Part shown: piece after piece, positions 11,747 through 22,592 of the stretch
How the letters are laid out: each line of letters starts with the position of its first letter
Numbering within the stretch: the first letter of the stretch is position 1
Source: Micropterix aruncella
Taxonomy: Eukaryota > Arthropoda > Insecta > Lepidoptera > Micropterigidae
Assembly (NCBI GenBank): GCA_944548615.1
Contig: OX155965.1
Coordinates: forward strand, 24,170,946-24,234,945
DNA: 64,000 nt
Reading direction: 5' to 3'
Position numbers and translations under genes: made by a program
Notes under the pieces: generated by a model
Seen by the model: the letters and a program-made list of their open reading frames with translations, nothing else
Told to the model about the DNA's origin: nothing
Databases searched by the model: none

Positions 11747-12270
11747 AACGCCATCTATCGGCCAAATATTGGTTTATTGAAGATGGAAGCGCATTAAATC
11801 GAGTTTGAAAACTACGATGGCCATCTACCTGCCGTTTTTTGTATTAAATTGCGACTTCCATTTTGCAGTACGGAATGGCGTTATCTATTACACTATAAAA
11901 TCAATGCCGTGAAGAAGTATTTTGTACTTGCCGTTTTTTATGGTTACTATATTTTTTTGTCAGAATCTTAGATTTAAAAGCAATATATTAATTATTGTTT
12001 GAATACTTGGCGTTGCTTAGCAGCAGTTTGTTTATTTTAAGGCGGTTTCCGCGAAAAAGTTTTACGCTTGCCGTTTAAGTATTTTATTTTATCATACTAA
12101 TTATTTTTTTGTTAATTTCCAGATGTGAAGGCAATTATCCTGGTGAGGTAAGCAGCCAAATAAAACAGAGGTGCCGCAAGCAGTAAAAAAGTCAGTTTAT
12201 TCCATTTTATTTTTTTTATTTTTTATTTATTTTGGTTTTTATTTTTTTTGGTGGGATTTAAAATATATAC

Positions 12271-13815
12271 ATGATGGCGTCTCCAGCGATAGTGTATTAT
12301 GCTGCGTCACATTTAGTAAAGGCAGAACTCGATTATGAGTTCACGATTCGGGAGGTCACTCCAACCAATGTTGAAGCGATGAGAAAACAATTTAATTCAC
12401 TCTTAAGGGAGTTTCCAGCTGAATCAATTTCCTCAACGGATTTAGATCCAGATTCCGAGTTTCAGGAATGTGCGATTAGACTTTCGTGTCTTCAAGAACT
12501 TATCGAAGAATTTATAAATAACAAACAGAAACTTTTATATAAACGAATTAGCACTAAAACTGCACATATCTTTCATAGAGTTTCACGTATAAATCCTGCT
12601 AATTCAGACTCCAAAAAATTATTAGACAATTTAAAGGAGGAAGTTTTAGAAATTGTCGTTTTGTTAGAAAAATATTTAGATATTGTTCGTTCGCCTAGCC
12701 CGTTACCAAATCCTGTTGTTCCGATACCTTCTACTTCATTGCACGAGGGTGAGAAGCTTAGTCCTGAGGTGGTTCCTTTGGGCAGGAATTCTGAAGTGAC
12801 GTCAGCTCCGTATATACAGCATGTTGATACGAAACCAGTTCCTTTGGACAATAACTTTGTCATTTCTGACGAACGCATTCTTAAACCTTTAAATCTTGGT
12901 TTTACATTTGACGGCGATTCCTGTGTGGTCGAGTTCTTAGAACGATTGGATGAGATTAGGTTTTCGCGGAATATCTCGGATGCCAGGATGCTGAAATCGG
13001 CTTGTGAACTATTCCAGAAACAAGCGCTTAGTTGGTACCGTGCTAGAGCTTCGAGCATTTCCAGTTGGAAGCAGTTAGTTGCTGCACTCCGCTCCGATTT
13101 TGGCAGTTTAAATTACGATGCTGAAGTTTTGTCGTTTGTACGGGGACGTAAACAAAAGTCGGACGAGAGGATGCATATTTTTGTTTCCGTCATGTTGGGC
13201 TATTTCAACAGGTTGTCAAGGCCATTGTCTGGCGAGGAACAGTTAGGAATTATCCTTTCAAATATCTCAATTTCTTACCAACGACATTTCATGCTAGTTG
13301 ATATAAATTCAATCGACGAACTTCTGCGTTTAGGAAAAAAAGTTGAAAATGCACAACAGCGTATCAACGCATCTAATGCAGCCACTCCTGCCCAAGCTAA
13401 GGTCAAGCCTTCTGGCTCGAAAGCAGTTTATGCGGTCGACGAGTCTCCTACCAAATGTGCGACGGAGGAAGTGAAAGTTGAACAGAAGTTCAAAGAGTGT
13501 AACGTTTCTTCTGCTGGTCCATCCCATCGTGGTGGTTTTAATCGTGGTGGTTTTCATCGTGGCGGTTTTAATCGTGGAAATTTTTCCCGTAATAATTGTT
13601 CTAATGGTAATTCGTCTTCTGGTAATTACAACCAAGGAGCCAATAATAGTTCGCGTGGTTCACGCGGTGGCACGCATCATGGCTATTCTAAATATTGCTA
13701 TCGTTGTGGTAGGTTTAACTACACGGTAGCCACTTGTCCGGAATGTTCTAAGAATAACCGGCCTGGTAATTCCCCGGTTTCAGAGCCAAAAAACTCGAAA
13801 GGCGGGGCAGAATAG
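12271..13815 (+). CDS. gag: Gag polyprotein of the LTR retrotransposon
   Basis: 514 codons, starting at tandem ATG ATG after a long leader; no upstream in-frame alternative stands out. Gag coats and packages the element RNA into virus-like particles in the cytoplasm. The N-terminal half is helical and charged; residues ~215-360 fit the capsid-like retrotransposon gag domain (FLERLDEIRF, then an ALSWYRARA motif). Residues ~420-450 form an RGG-type stretch with repeated RGGF units, suited to RNA binding. The zinc knuckle starts at Cys 476 in the spacing CX2CX4YX4C: the expected histidine is tyrosine (TAC at 13720-13722), one base from CAC. The frame ends at 13815 just after a -1 slippery site, which lets some ribosomes continue into pol. 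Confidence 0.93.
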   Translation: MMASPAIVYYAASHLVKAELDYEFTIREVTPTNVEAMRKQFNSLLREFPAESISSTDLDPDSEFQECAIRLSCLQELIEEFINNKQKLLYKRISTKTAHIFHRVSRINPANSDSKKLLDNLKEEVLEIVVLLEKYLDIVRSPSPLPNPVVPIPSTSLHEGEKLSPEVVPLGRNSEVTSAPYIQHVDTKPVPLDNNFVISDERILKPLNLGFTFDGDSCVVEFLERLDEIRFSRNISDARMLKSACELFQKQALSWYRARASSISSWKQLVAALRSDFGSLNYDAEVLSFVRGRKQKSDERMHIFVSVMLGYFNRLSRPLSGEEQLGIILSNISISYQRHFMLVDINSIDELLRLGKKVENAQQRINASNAATPAQAKVKPSGSKAVYAVDESPTKCATEEVKVEQKFKECNVSSAGPSHRGGFNRGGFHRGGFNRGNFSRNNCSNGNSSSGNYNQGANNSSRGSRGGTHHGYSKYCYRCGRFNYTVATCPECSKNNRPGNSPVSEPKNSKGGAE

Positions 13816-13838
13816 AGGATTTTCTACATTCTGCCTCG
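13788..13838 (+). promoter_or_regulatory. -1 ribosomal frameshift signal between gag and pol
   Basis: Slippery heptamer A AAA AAC at 13788-13794, in register with the gag frame. After an 8-base spacer comes an 11-bp stem, 13803-13813 (CGGGGCAGAAT) with 13828-13838, one G-U pair, enclosing a 14-base loop. Shifting by -1 leads straight into the open pol frame, about 16 codons before the first obvious pol residues. The heptamer is the same as in well-studied retroviral sites. Confidence 0.85.
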
Positions 13839-16800
13839 ATATTGTTTGCAAATGAGAAGGATAACCGTCGCCCTTTCTTAGAAGTTTCACTGGGTGATAT
13901 AACGGTTTGTGGATTACTCGACACTGGATCGAGTGTTACGATTTTGGGTGCCGATTCACATAAATATTTAGTTGATATCGGTTTTACTCTTAATAAGTCT
14001 CCGTTGGTGACTTTATCCACTGCTAATGCAAGTTCGGTTAAGACGATTGGGTCTATGTTTCTTCCTTTTAAATTCAATAATCGATGCCAGGTTATTCGAG
14101 CTGTTGTAGCTCCTGATATAGGTACTTCCCTTATTTTGGGAATTGATTTTGTCCGAGAATTTGAGTTGGCTCCGGAAATATTAAAATTCGTCAAGTTTGA
14201 GTCCTGCGATGCGATTGTTTGGCATCGAGTCAATGAAGTGAGGGCCTTGCGGCCTTTTGCTTCATTGACTGGAGACCAGCGATCGCTAGCAGACAGGATG
14301 ATCAATAATTTTAAAAAAATTTCTTCCGAAGTCAAAGGTCTCGGTCGTACTAATTTGTTGTCCCAGGTTATTGATACTGGAGATCATCCTCCAGTGAAAC
14401 AGCGTTACTATCCTTTGTCTCCAGCTAGATTGGCGCTGTTGAATGAAGAAGTTGATAAGATGTTAGAGTTAGGTGTTGTCGAACCTAGTTCCGGGGGTTG
14501 GAATAATCCAACAATTTTTGTTCCAAAGTCAGATGGTACTCTTCGTTTCTGTCTCGATAGCAGGAAGCTGAACTCTATCACGAAACCGGATGCGTATCCC
14601 CTGCCGAGAATTACTACTATCTTGGACAGTTTGAGAGATGCGAATTATTTATCTTCTATCGACTTATCCTCTGCCTTTTGGCAAATCCCTTTGGATCCTT
14701 CTTCACGAGAGAAGTGTAGCTTCACGGTTCCTGGTCGAGGATTCTTCTGCTTCAGATCTTGCGCCTTCGGCCTAAGAAACTCGCCGGCGTGCATGCAAAG
14801 ACTGGCTGACAAATTGTTCGATCCCTCTTTCGAAAACAAAGTTTTCTGTTACCTAGATGACATAATTATTGTATCTGCTACTTTTGAAGAACATATAACT
14901 TTGTTAAACAAAGTATTAGATCGCTTGTTGTATGCCAACCTTTCTATAAATTTCAAGAAGTGTCAGTTTTTCCGTCAGGAATTGAAGTATTTAGGGTATG
15001 TAGTTGATTCTCACGGTCTACATACCGATCCCGAGAAGGTAAAATGTATTCTCGATTTTCCTACTCCAAATTCTCCAAAAATGGTAAAGAGTTTTCTTGG
15101 TATGGCCGGTTGGTATCGTCGGTTCATTAAAAATTTTTCTAGTATTGCTGCTCCCTTATCTCGGTTGACAAGTACCCGCAAAGGTGCTCCCCCTTATGAG
15201 TGGACGCCCGAGGCGGAAGAGGCATTTCAAAAACTGAAATCGGCCTTAGTTTCTAGTCCGATTTTGGCCTGTCCGGATTATTCAAAACCGTTCGCTCTTC
15301 ATTGCGATGCATCGTTGTACGGTTTAGGCGGAGTTTTAACCCAGGAAGTGGATGGCGTCGATCATCCTATCGCTTTCACGAGTAGAACACTTTTACCCGC
15401 TGAGACGCGATATTCGGCAACCGAACGCGAAGCCCTAAGTGTTATTCATGCTGTCGAGCATTTTCGTGGTTACTTGGAGGGCGGTCCCAAATTCACTATC
15501 TTTACAGATCATGCCAGCTTACGTTGGTTTTTGCGCTTAAAAAATCCTACCGGCCGTTTGGCTCGATGGGGTATTCGTCTATCTGCTTTTGATTTCGAGA
15601 TCGTCCACAAGAAAGGTGTCGATAATGTGGTTCCCGACACGTTATCTCGGTTGCTTCCCGTTTCCTCTCTGTCTGTTGTTTCCGACTCATGGTACAACGA
15701 TTTGTTTAAGGCAGTGTCTGAAAATCCCGCTGGATATCCAAATTTCCAGATTAAGGACCATGAATTGTTTAGGTACTCTAAAAGCAAGTATCAACTCACC
15801 AGTTGTTACGATTGGAAGTTAGTTGTTCCGTTGCAGCTTAGAGAAAAGCTTATCCGAGAAAATCATGAGTCTGATTTGGCTATGCATTTTGGAATTTTTA
15901 AGACACACCGTCGTCTTTGTCTTCGTTACTTTTGGCCTAATTTACACGGAGACGTAGTTAACTTTGTTTCTAAATGTGAAACATGTCAGCAATACAAACA
16001 TTCGAATATTTCCCCTTTGGGTCAGCTAGGAAATCCTAAGTCCTGTGCCTTCCCGTTCCAAATGGTCTCGGTCGATCTGTTGGGTCCTTATCCGATGACG
16101 AGGAACAGAAATATGCATGTTCTCGTGGTGACAGATTGTTTTAGCAAATACTGTTTACTTTTTCCGTTAAAACGTGCTACCAGTAAACTTGTAAGTTATG
16201 TCGTTGAACATAATGTATTCCTTCGCTATGGTGTTCCGCAGTATTTAATTTCAGACAATGGAAAACAGTTTATCGGAAGGGAGTTCACTGAACTGATTGC
16301 GAAATATAAAATTCCAAAAGTATATTTAAACCCGAAATATTGCCCTCAAGTTAATCCAACTGAGCGTCAGAATCGTAGTGTGGTCACTGCGTTATCGTTG
16401 TGTGTAAAAGACGATCATCGCAGCTGGGATCTTTATCTTTCTGAGGTTCAGATGGCCATTAACGCGGCAGTCTCGGAATCAACAGGGTTCAGTCCATTTT
16501 TCCTAGTCCATGGTCGTGAACCGATTATGAATGGCTCTTTTTATGCTCAGGCGCCGGAATCTCAAGCAGAGGTTATTTTTGGTAGTAGGTTGTCTTACGC
16601 TCAAAATTTGAGTGAATTATCTAACATTTTTCATGTAGTGCGGCAAAAATTGTTAAAATTACATGCACATAATAAAGTTTACTATGATCGAAAACACCGT
16701 CCTGCGGAATTTCAAGTAGGCGATACGATCTATAAAAAGACTTATTATCTAAGTAATGCTGGGAATTATTACATTTCCAAATTTGCCCCAAAATATGAAA

Positions 16801-16919
16801 AATGTAAGATAATAAAAAAACTCTCTGCGTTGGTGTACGAGTTAGAAAATGCAAAAGGGAAGAATATAGGTTCCTGGCATATTAAAGATTTTAAGCTAAA
16901 TCCGAATAGTTCAGAATAG
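13795..16919 (+). CDS. pol: Pol polyprotein (protease, RT, RNase H, integrase)
   Basis: Open from the frameshift site to 16919; about 1040 residues. Numbering from the TTG codon at 13842: aspartic protease LLDTGSS with catalytic Asp 27; RT with LDSRKLN, DLSSAFWQI and catalytic YLDD at 337-340; RNase H starting at HCDAS near 488; integrase zinc finger H-H-C-C (near 673-720, CETC closing it); integrase core Asp in VDLLGP (~745), Asp in SDNGKQF (~804) and Glu in PTERQN (~840). A C-terminal region follows with no obvious chromodomain. All catalytic residues I could check are present and no internal stop exists, so the element may be competent. It has no ATG near its start, which fits expression as a Gag-Pol fusion by -1 frameshifting. 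Confidence 0.95.
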
Positions 16920-17562
16920 TAGTATCGGAGTTCTTCGCGTTAACATTCTATTACAAAAATTGTCTATCTTGGGTGAAACTAAAATGAGCCCTTTAAATTG
17001 TCTTTACAAAGGCATTGTACCAAGTGGTATCAATAGCTGAAATCATTTTGTTTTGTCAGTCATGCTAGCATTTCTATCTAGCATTATTGTTGTAAGAATG
17101 TCTCATGTCCGGGATGAATGAATGGGGATTGGTATGAAAGGTAGTAAATGACAACTACTATAGTCTCTTAGTAAGTAAACGTTTAGTCGAGGTTTAACGT
17201 CAGAGTTATTGTTGTTTTCGGTAGGAGTCGGGTATCCGCAATGAGTTGATCCTTCCTTAGTTGTTGGAAGTTGTCGGAGTTCCATAAGTTTTTTTTTGGT
17301 TATGTTGGTGTTGGGTTTAATTTCTTGATTTTCTTTTCTTACTCTGGTGATAAGAGTAATGGGTGTAAGTTTTAGTTGGTAAAAGTTTGCCTCTGCTATT
17401 GTTACTGAACGGATTAATTGATTATAGTTAACGTGAAGAAGGTTTGTTAAGTTAGGAGTTGTTGTTGTTCTAGTGGCGTAAAGCTCGTAGTAGCTGGTGA
17501 ATCGGGACGATTCAATCAAAATCGTTGGTTTTTCTCCCCCGATTTTTCTCTTGGGTTGGGGC
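16920..17562 (+). other. LTR element 3' untranslated region
   Basis: No envelope-like frame. A purine-rich GGGTTGGGG at 17553-17561 next to the 3' LTR is a candidate polypurine tract. A 138-codon frame on the opposite strand (17103-17519) has no recognisable domain. Confidence 0.6.
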
Positions 17563-18645
17563 TGTAACAGAAATTCCTTTTTTTTGCGCTTGTGTCCCGA
17601 ATTATCATTAAAGGTTACTTCTCAGGGTTTTCTATAACCTTTTTCTGTTCCGAAAATGTTGTTTATTGTTGCTTTTTGAAATCATCCAAAAATTTTCCTT
17701 AACAGCTGTCAGATGACATTAATGTTGCTATTATGGAGATATATTTATTAAAAGATAAATAAATAAATAAATGAATGACAACTAAAAATTATAATATTAA
17801 TTAAAAAGAAAACTTACATAAAATTTAACTTTGATTAAAAAAAAATTGGAAGTAAATCTACACTCTTTGCCATAGAGTAGAGACATTCGTGTTTCTGGCA
17901 ATAATGAGTTGTCAAACGTGTTCGGTTAGACTCATTTCCTGTTTTAACAATGGCGGGGCAGGTGCTGTTGCTCCGCCGAGGGAGGCAGAAAGTAGATTAA
18001 ACAAGAAAGCCGTAAATTAACCGCCTGGCGGTAAAATTTGTGATGTGAAGTGTGTGTGATTTATCTGGTAAGCATTTTAATTTCATTTTGGGTAGCTTTT
18101 CCCGTAGGATCCTCGAGATTTTAACGGATTTTTCTATTGATCGCAGCTGTCGGCACCTCTGGTTTTTTTGAATAATTACTGCTGCTATATAAGTGACGAA
18201 ATCGTCGCTAAATGTGACGGGAATTGCCTCCACGTCAAGGAATTTACATTCATTTCTGGAATTCTGTTATTTTTATTTGGATGAGCACATGTGACACGCC
18301 AATAAGCGGAATTTGAAGAAGGGTGCCTGCGGGCGAATAAACACGGATACTTTACATACTCTCGTGTTTCTTTTTGTGCTGTAGTCTTTTGTGTGTCTGA
18401 GGAAAAGGGTTTTCTGAGGGCCAAACCCAATGCTCATTAATATTTGGCCCACTCTCTGAGATAGTTTTTTGAGGTTAATTTTTTTCTTTTTCAAAATTTC
18501 TTTCGGGTATCTTTTTTTTTTAATATAATTAGTTTCCTTCTTTTTCTTTAAAAGGAGGTGGCGTCCTTTTACTTTGATTCTTTTGGGTTTTGGTAGTTTC
18601 TACCGTGTTTCTTCCAAACACGGAAATTAGTATTTTGCGGTTATA
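17563..18645 (+). repeat. 3' LTR
   Basis: Same length as the 5' LTR and no differences noticed on reading; offset from it is exactly 11985 bases. Followed by CCTT. Confidence 0.95.
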
Positions 18646-18649
18646 CCTT

Positions 18650-19650
18650 GGTAGCCAATGCCTAAATCAAAACAGTAGAATAATCTGATGTACAAATAAA
18701 ACTTTTAATATCCAAAACAGGTTTTTTTTTCAAAAAAGTCAAAATAATAAAAATAAAAAACAGTTTTATTGTTTTGTTTCATGTACAGAATTATCTGTTG
18801 AAAGGAATGTCGGCCTATTGCAAACGCTTGTAGATAGAGACGCTTATCTTTTTTATGACTTTCTATGTTTTATTTCAATGCTAATAGAGGGCACAATGTT
18901 TTTTTTTAAGTATGCAGGTTGTTAACTAACACCAATATGTAACAGGTGACATCAATACCTCATTTTGTGCATAGGTGTGACATTAGTCTTTGTTTTCACT
19001 TGCCCTTTACATCTACAGTCTGGCAAATAAGAGTAGACCCTATGTTTTGGGAAAAAAATATTTATATCCCAAAACAGTGACGTGAGAATAGTATAATCGA
19101 GACTAAATAATCTAGGGACATGTCTACTGTCAGACTAGTATTTCTGCTCCTTTACTAATTCTACTACGTAGCAACTAATTCTATTACGTATTTATATTGC
19201 AATACAGTAATGTGAGAATAGTAAGACTAAATAATCTAGGTACATGTCTCATTACCGTCTTCCTAAAGGCGTATTGTACTCAGACTAGTATTTCTGCTCC
19301 TTTACTGATTCTATTACGTAACATTGACGTTGGAATGATTTTGAGCTTGAAAGAAAAAGAAAAAACGTTGGTCGTGCCTTTGTTAAATAATGATTAATTT
19401 TGACTACGATTGAGGCAGGTAGGTACCAACAATTTGTGGTTAAACTATACGAAATGTCAGACAAAACATAACCTAATAACTAAAAATTACTTCTCTAGTA
19501 CCGTTTCGAATAGTTTTGTTAATTTTTATTGCAAAAGAACGTAAAAAACAAAATCAATGCAATTTCATGAACATAACCTTGCATACAACTCATTTTATGC
19601 CGGCTCCACATATTGGCAAATGTTCTTGTCCAAGTGGGTGTAAACACCTA
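18650..19650. other. Intron sequence with a tandem duplication
   Basis: About 19070-19187 and 19198-19325 are diverged direct copies (shared CTAAATAATCTAGG, ACATGTCT and CAGACTAGTATTTCTGCTCC). Otherwise AT-rich with no gene signal. Confidence 0.5.
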
Positions 19651-19654
19651 TTAA

Positions 19655-19960
19655 CCCTTGGAGTAAATGGGTATTTTCATGGATGTATCTGTCTCTTTTG
19701 CAGGATTTTCGGCGACATCGACCTTAAAGTACTATAACTACGAAACTACTACACCAATCATAAAAAGAACAACTGCACAATGATTGCATTGAAATTTCGA
19801 ATATAGAATATTGAAATATCATTTTGTAAAACAATTAGATAATTATGAATAAATATGAGAACGTCAAAGAAGTGAAAAAAACGCGCGACCAGATTTGGTC
19901 GACTCGTACTCAACGGATAATTGTTTCGCGACCAGATTTGGTTGACTCACACTCAACGGG
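19655..19960. mobile_element. piggyBac-type MITE, copy 1
   Basis: 306 bp flanked by TTAA at 19651-19654 and 19961-19964, ends CCCTTGGAGT and ACTCAACGGG. A 43-bp direct repeat with CGACCAGATTTGGT precedes the right end. Non-coding. A reversed copy lies at 45632-45936. Confidence 0.85.
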
Positions 19961-20223
19961 TTAAAGAAACTATATGGAGAACTCTTGTGGCAGATATGTC
20001 AACCTCACCATATCACAAAAACCTAAACTGCAATCGCCAGCCTGCGATATGCGCCTGCGCAGTACGCGCTTTTTTAATTTTGACAGCTGCGCGCTGTCAC
20101 CACTGTTCTAACGATTGGCTACAATGCAAAGTTACCAGCCGTGTGGTTGGTAATGAAAGTGGTATTTCTTCCTACAACGCTAAATTATTATTTTTTCTTT
20201 GATAATCCGCATCTTATACTGCA

Positions 20224-20669
20224 AAGCCGGGTCTCCTGCGAGTGTCTTCTCGAAACAATACACAAAAACATTGAAACAAAGGGGCATGGCCATACACATT
20301 TTTCTATGCAAAGACAATGTTTTTGTTTCCCGTGGCACTTGGAAAACATTTCCGCGGGTGGAGGGGAAGGTTTTGTTTCATTTTCAACCGCGCATGAACA
20401 GAACTGTCATTCGACACGGTTTTTGTATTGTCTTGTAATCACTTTGTGATAAGAAATTGACCAATGTCAATCCATTGATTCAAGTTGTTTCTTCTCCCTG
20501 ATATTACGTCTATAATTGCTAAAACTAAAAGTACGTCTTCCTCGTCGAAACTCATTTCGATATCTACACAAAATCTTTGTTTAAACATAAAACATTTCTA
20601 TACGCTTGTGTATGAAAACAATTGTTTTTGTGTATTGTTTCAAAAAAACACGCGTAGGAGACCCGGCTT
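20224..20669. mobile_element. 446-bp MITE with ~55-bp inverted ends
   Basis: Left end AAGCCGGGTCTCCTGCG is mirrored by CGTAGGAGACCCGGCTT; the match continues through GAAACAATACACAAAAACA. Target duplication unclear, class unknown. Confidence 0.8.
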
Positions 20670-20941
20670 AACACGAATATTCGCCAATATGTGGAGACGG
20701 CTTACATTAGGTTTAGTGTTGCCACATCAAGTTATTTTTCCCTCATTTTCAATTATTTTGTACTCTTTTTTGCCAAACTGTACATCGATAAGTTGACTTA
20801 CCGCTCGTCAAACACATTGTAAAGTGTGGTAAATGTTTTCTACAACATATCTTTGATAAGAGGTCCCTGCACTATTCCCCGTTTGAGTAAAATTCATTAA
20901 TTAAAATACTCAAATCTGTTTAATTAAAGTAAATGTTTCAG

Positions 20942-21045
20942 GTGGCTTTAGTTCCTGGTTCTCTCATGTTGCATGGCTCACAACCAATATCGCCGCTTGC
21001 GCAAATCAACAAGAAGAAGCGGATATTCAAACACACTCACGATAG
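20942..21045 (+). CDS. GPATCH2-like protein, second exon in window
   Basis: 104-base exon between acceptor AATGTTTCAG and donor GATAG|GTATAA. It enters in phase 0, as left by the upstream exon, and leaves two bases over. It encodes a short conserved-looking segment with VPGSLMLHGSQ and a lysine cluster NKKKRIFKH, again a basic nuclear-type patch. The open frame starting upstream at 20933 reads through the acceptor and is not a real start. The neighbouring intron is only 121 bp, in contrast to the 16.6 kb intron upstream. Confidence 0.75.
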
Positions 21046-21166
21046 GTATAACTATAGTTTTTTTGTGAGAGCAGCTGCAACCCTGTATGCTTGCACTAAG
21101 GTGGTACACGTTTGATACAAAAATTCCCATTGTCCTTTGTACTTTTATTTCCTTAATTATTTACAG

Positions 21167-22585
21167 GTCTAACGCATTTTGCGGCAAAAGGAAGTGGTCG
21201 CACCGCGACCGCGGCGACATAGGTGAAATGCGCGAGCGTTCCTTCAGCGGCGGCTGCACTTCCAAATCCTACTTCTTCGGCAAAAACTATCTCGATTTCA
21301 AAAACAACAAGAAATACATGCCCATCGACAAAGTCCCCAAATTTAAAGAAAAGGTAAAATCGTCAGGAAACGAACCGTCCGACGACACTGATTCAACTCC
21401 AAAGCTCACAATACCGAATTTTTCCGGAACGCCCTCTCTACCCGGGAGCTCGAGCTTTAATTTCGTGTACAAGAGCGGGAGCGTGACGGGACCCGGTGCG
21501 AATAAAAATACCGGGTTTAAGGTTGCGACGTATTTACCGCCGTTTTTCCCGAAAGCTCAGGAAGAGGCTCCGCATTCGGCCGGTCCGAGCGCAGCTGCGA
21601 ATCTAAAAACCCATCACCACTCGCGGAAGGGGCATCACTCGAAATCGAAACACAACCGCGATGAGTATAAAGGGCTGAGAAACCCGATGGAATTCGACGA
21701 TCCGAACGCGGTAATGGACTGCACTGGCAATGAATTTCTCAGTTCGAGCTCTCTATCGAGTTCCGATTCGGAGGGAGTCGTGACGAACGATAGCGATCGC
21801 GAAGGCGACGACGAACTGACTGATTGGCCCGGAAACGACGAAACGTCTAATAAATTATTAAATTTCAAAAACGGCTCGACGAAAATATTCAGCTCTATCG
21901 GGGGAAAAGCGCTCAAAAAAGATAAATTCTTACCGAAACATGGGTTGAACAGCTGCAAGAATAAAGGTGATGCCAAAGCGGATACCGACGCTGATCTACA
22001 ATTAATGGACGACGACACGATGATGTCGGATACCGGTTCAGTCCTCGACGTCACCGATGTGAAACCTGCCGCGAAAGAACCGGCGTTTCAGTCGCATTCT
22101 TCGTTCGATTCGTTCAGCGACGTTAAAAACGCTGGCCTCAACGGACAGAACACGAACGAGGCGTTCTTCCACCTCTTTCAAGCATTTCAAGACAAATCGA
22201 ACAGCTGTAACGAGTCACAACAGTTTTACAGCGCTACACCCCGCTCGAACTTCTCCTTGCAAAAAACGTCTTCGAGCGACTTAAATCTCAGCGAGAAATC
22301 ACCGCAAAGCGATCACTACTTCAGCGAAAGCTCCATACGGCACTTCGCAGTGCGAGAATTGCGAGCCGGCTGCCGGCGTATCCGCGATGAAAGGCCGGGC
22401 TTGCTCATTTTGAGCGCCGCTAATGAGCAACTGTCCAGATTCTTACAAGACTCTTATCAAACGGAGTTAAAATTGCCGTGTTTTACGGACGATAAGGAAG
22501 AACGGGAGAAACTCGACTCGCTGGCGAAGTTGTATTCTCTGGAGTTGAAACTTGAGATGGGCAGACCGGTCCTGAGGAAAACAAG
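21167..22585 (+). CDS. GPATCH2-like protein, large exon with R3H-like domain
   Basis: 1419-base exon, acceptor ATTTACAG, donor ACAAG|GTAAAA; the first base completes the split arginine codon and two bases remain at the end. The protein part is rich in Ser, Asp and Lys (low complexity, likely disordered), with a His/Lys stretch (HHHSRKGHHSK) and the block SSSSLSSSDSEG...GDDELTDW, which matches the order of the acidic serine block of vertebrate GPATCH2. The last ~80 residues, from RRIRDERPGLL to the end, have the layout of an R3H nucleic-acid-binding domain (FLQD, then a LxLP turn, then EEREKLDSLAKLY). The position of the signature histidine holds aspartate (R-x3-D). Function is inferred to be nuclear RNA binding or processing. 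Confidence 0.82.
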
Positions 22586-22592
22586 GTAAAAA

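Larger units (their letters stand above)
6966..11906 (-). mobile_element. P-superfamily DNA transposon nested in the LTR element leader
   Basis: Terminal inverted repeats start CATTGATTTTATAGTG at the left and are mirrored at 11882-11906. The flanks 6959-6965 and 11907-11913 are both CCGTGAA, a 7-bp target duplication of the size reported for P elements, whose ends also begin CA. The 4941-bp element encodes a THAP9/P-type transposase on the minus strand (8215-10700). Joining the flanks restores the leader repeat, so this insertion came after the LTR element's leader existed. It holds a smaller palindromic element at 11577-11746. Confidence 0.92.
6818..12080 (+). repeat. Imperfect tandem repeats in the retrotransposon leader
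   Basis: Units starting near 6818, 6894, 6949 (completed at 11914 beyond the P element) and 12041 share GCGGTTACCGTGAA followed by a TTGTACTTGCCG-like segment. They are imperfect and spaced unevenly (roughly 55-130 bp once the P element is removed). Their role, if any, in packaging or translation is unknown. Confidence 0.6.
5578..18645 (+). mobile_element. Full-length Ty3/gypsy LTR retrotransposon
   Basis: Two 1083-bp direct LTRs (5578-6660, 17563-18645) enclose gag and pol. The bases before the left LTR (5574-5577) and after the right one (18646-18649) are both CCTT, the 4-bp target duplication expected of this class. Domain order in pol is protease, RT, RNase H, integrase, as in Ty3/gypsy. 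There is no envelope-like frame between pol and the right LTR. The leader is interrupted by a P-superfamily element. LTRs appear identical on reading and the reading frames are uninterrupted, so the insertion is young. It lies in the sense direction within the GPATCH2-like intron. Confidence 0.95.

Noticed and set aside
12573..13058. 161-codon frame antisense to gag
   Set aside because: Shadow of the gag coding sequence.
17103..17519. 138-codon reverse frame at the 3' end of the gypsy element
   Set aside because: No recognisable domain and no support; could be looked at again if other copies keep it open.
21087..22589. Start codon upstream of the large GPATCH2-like exon
   Set aside because: The region before 21167 is intron with a clear acceptor; residues before it do not fit the protein.
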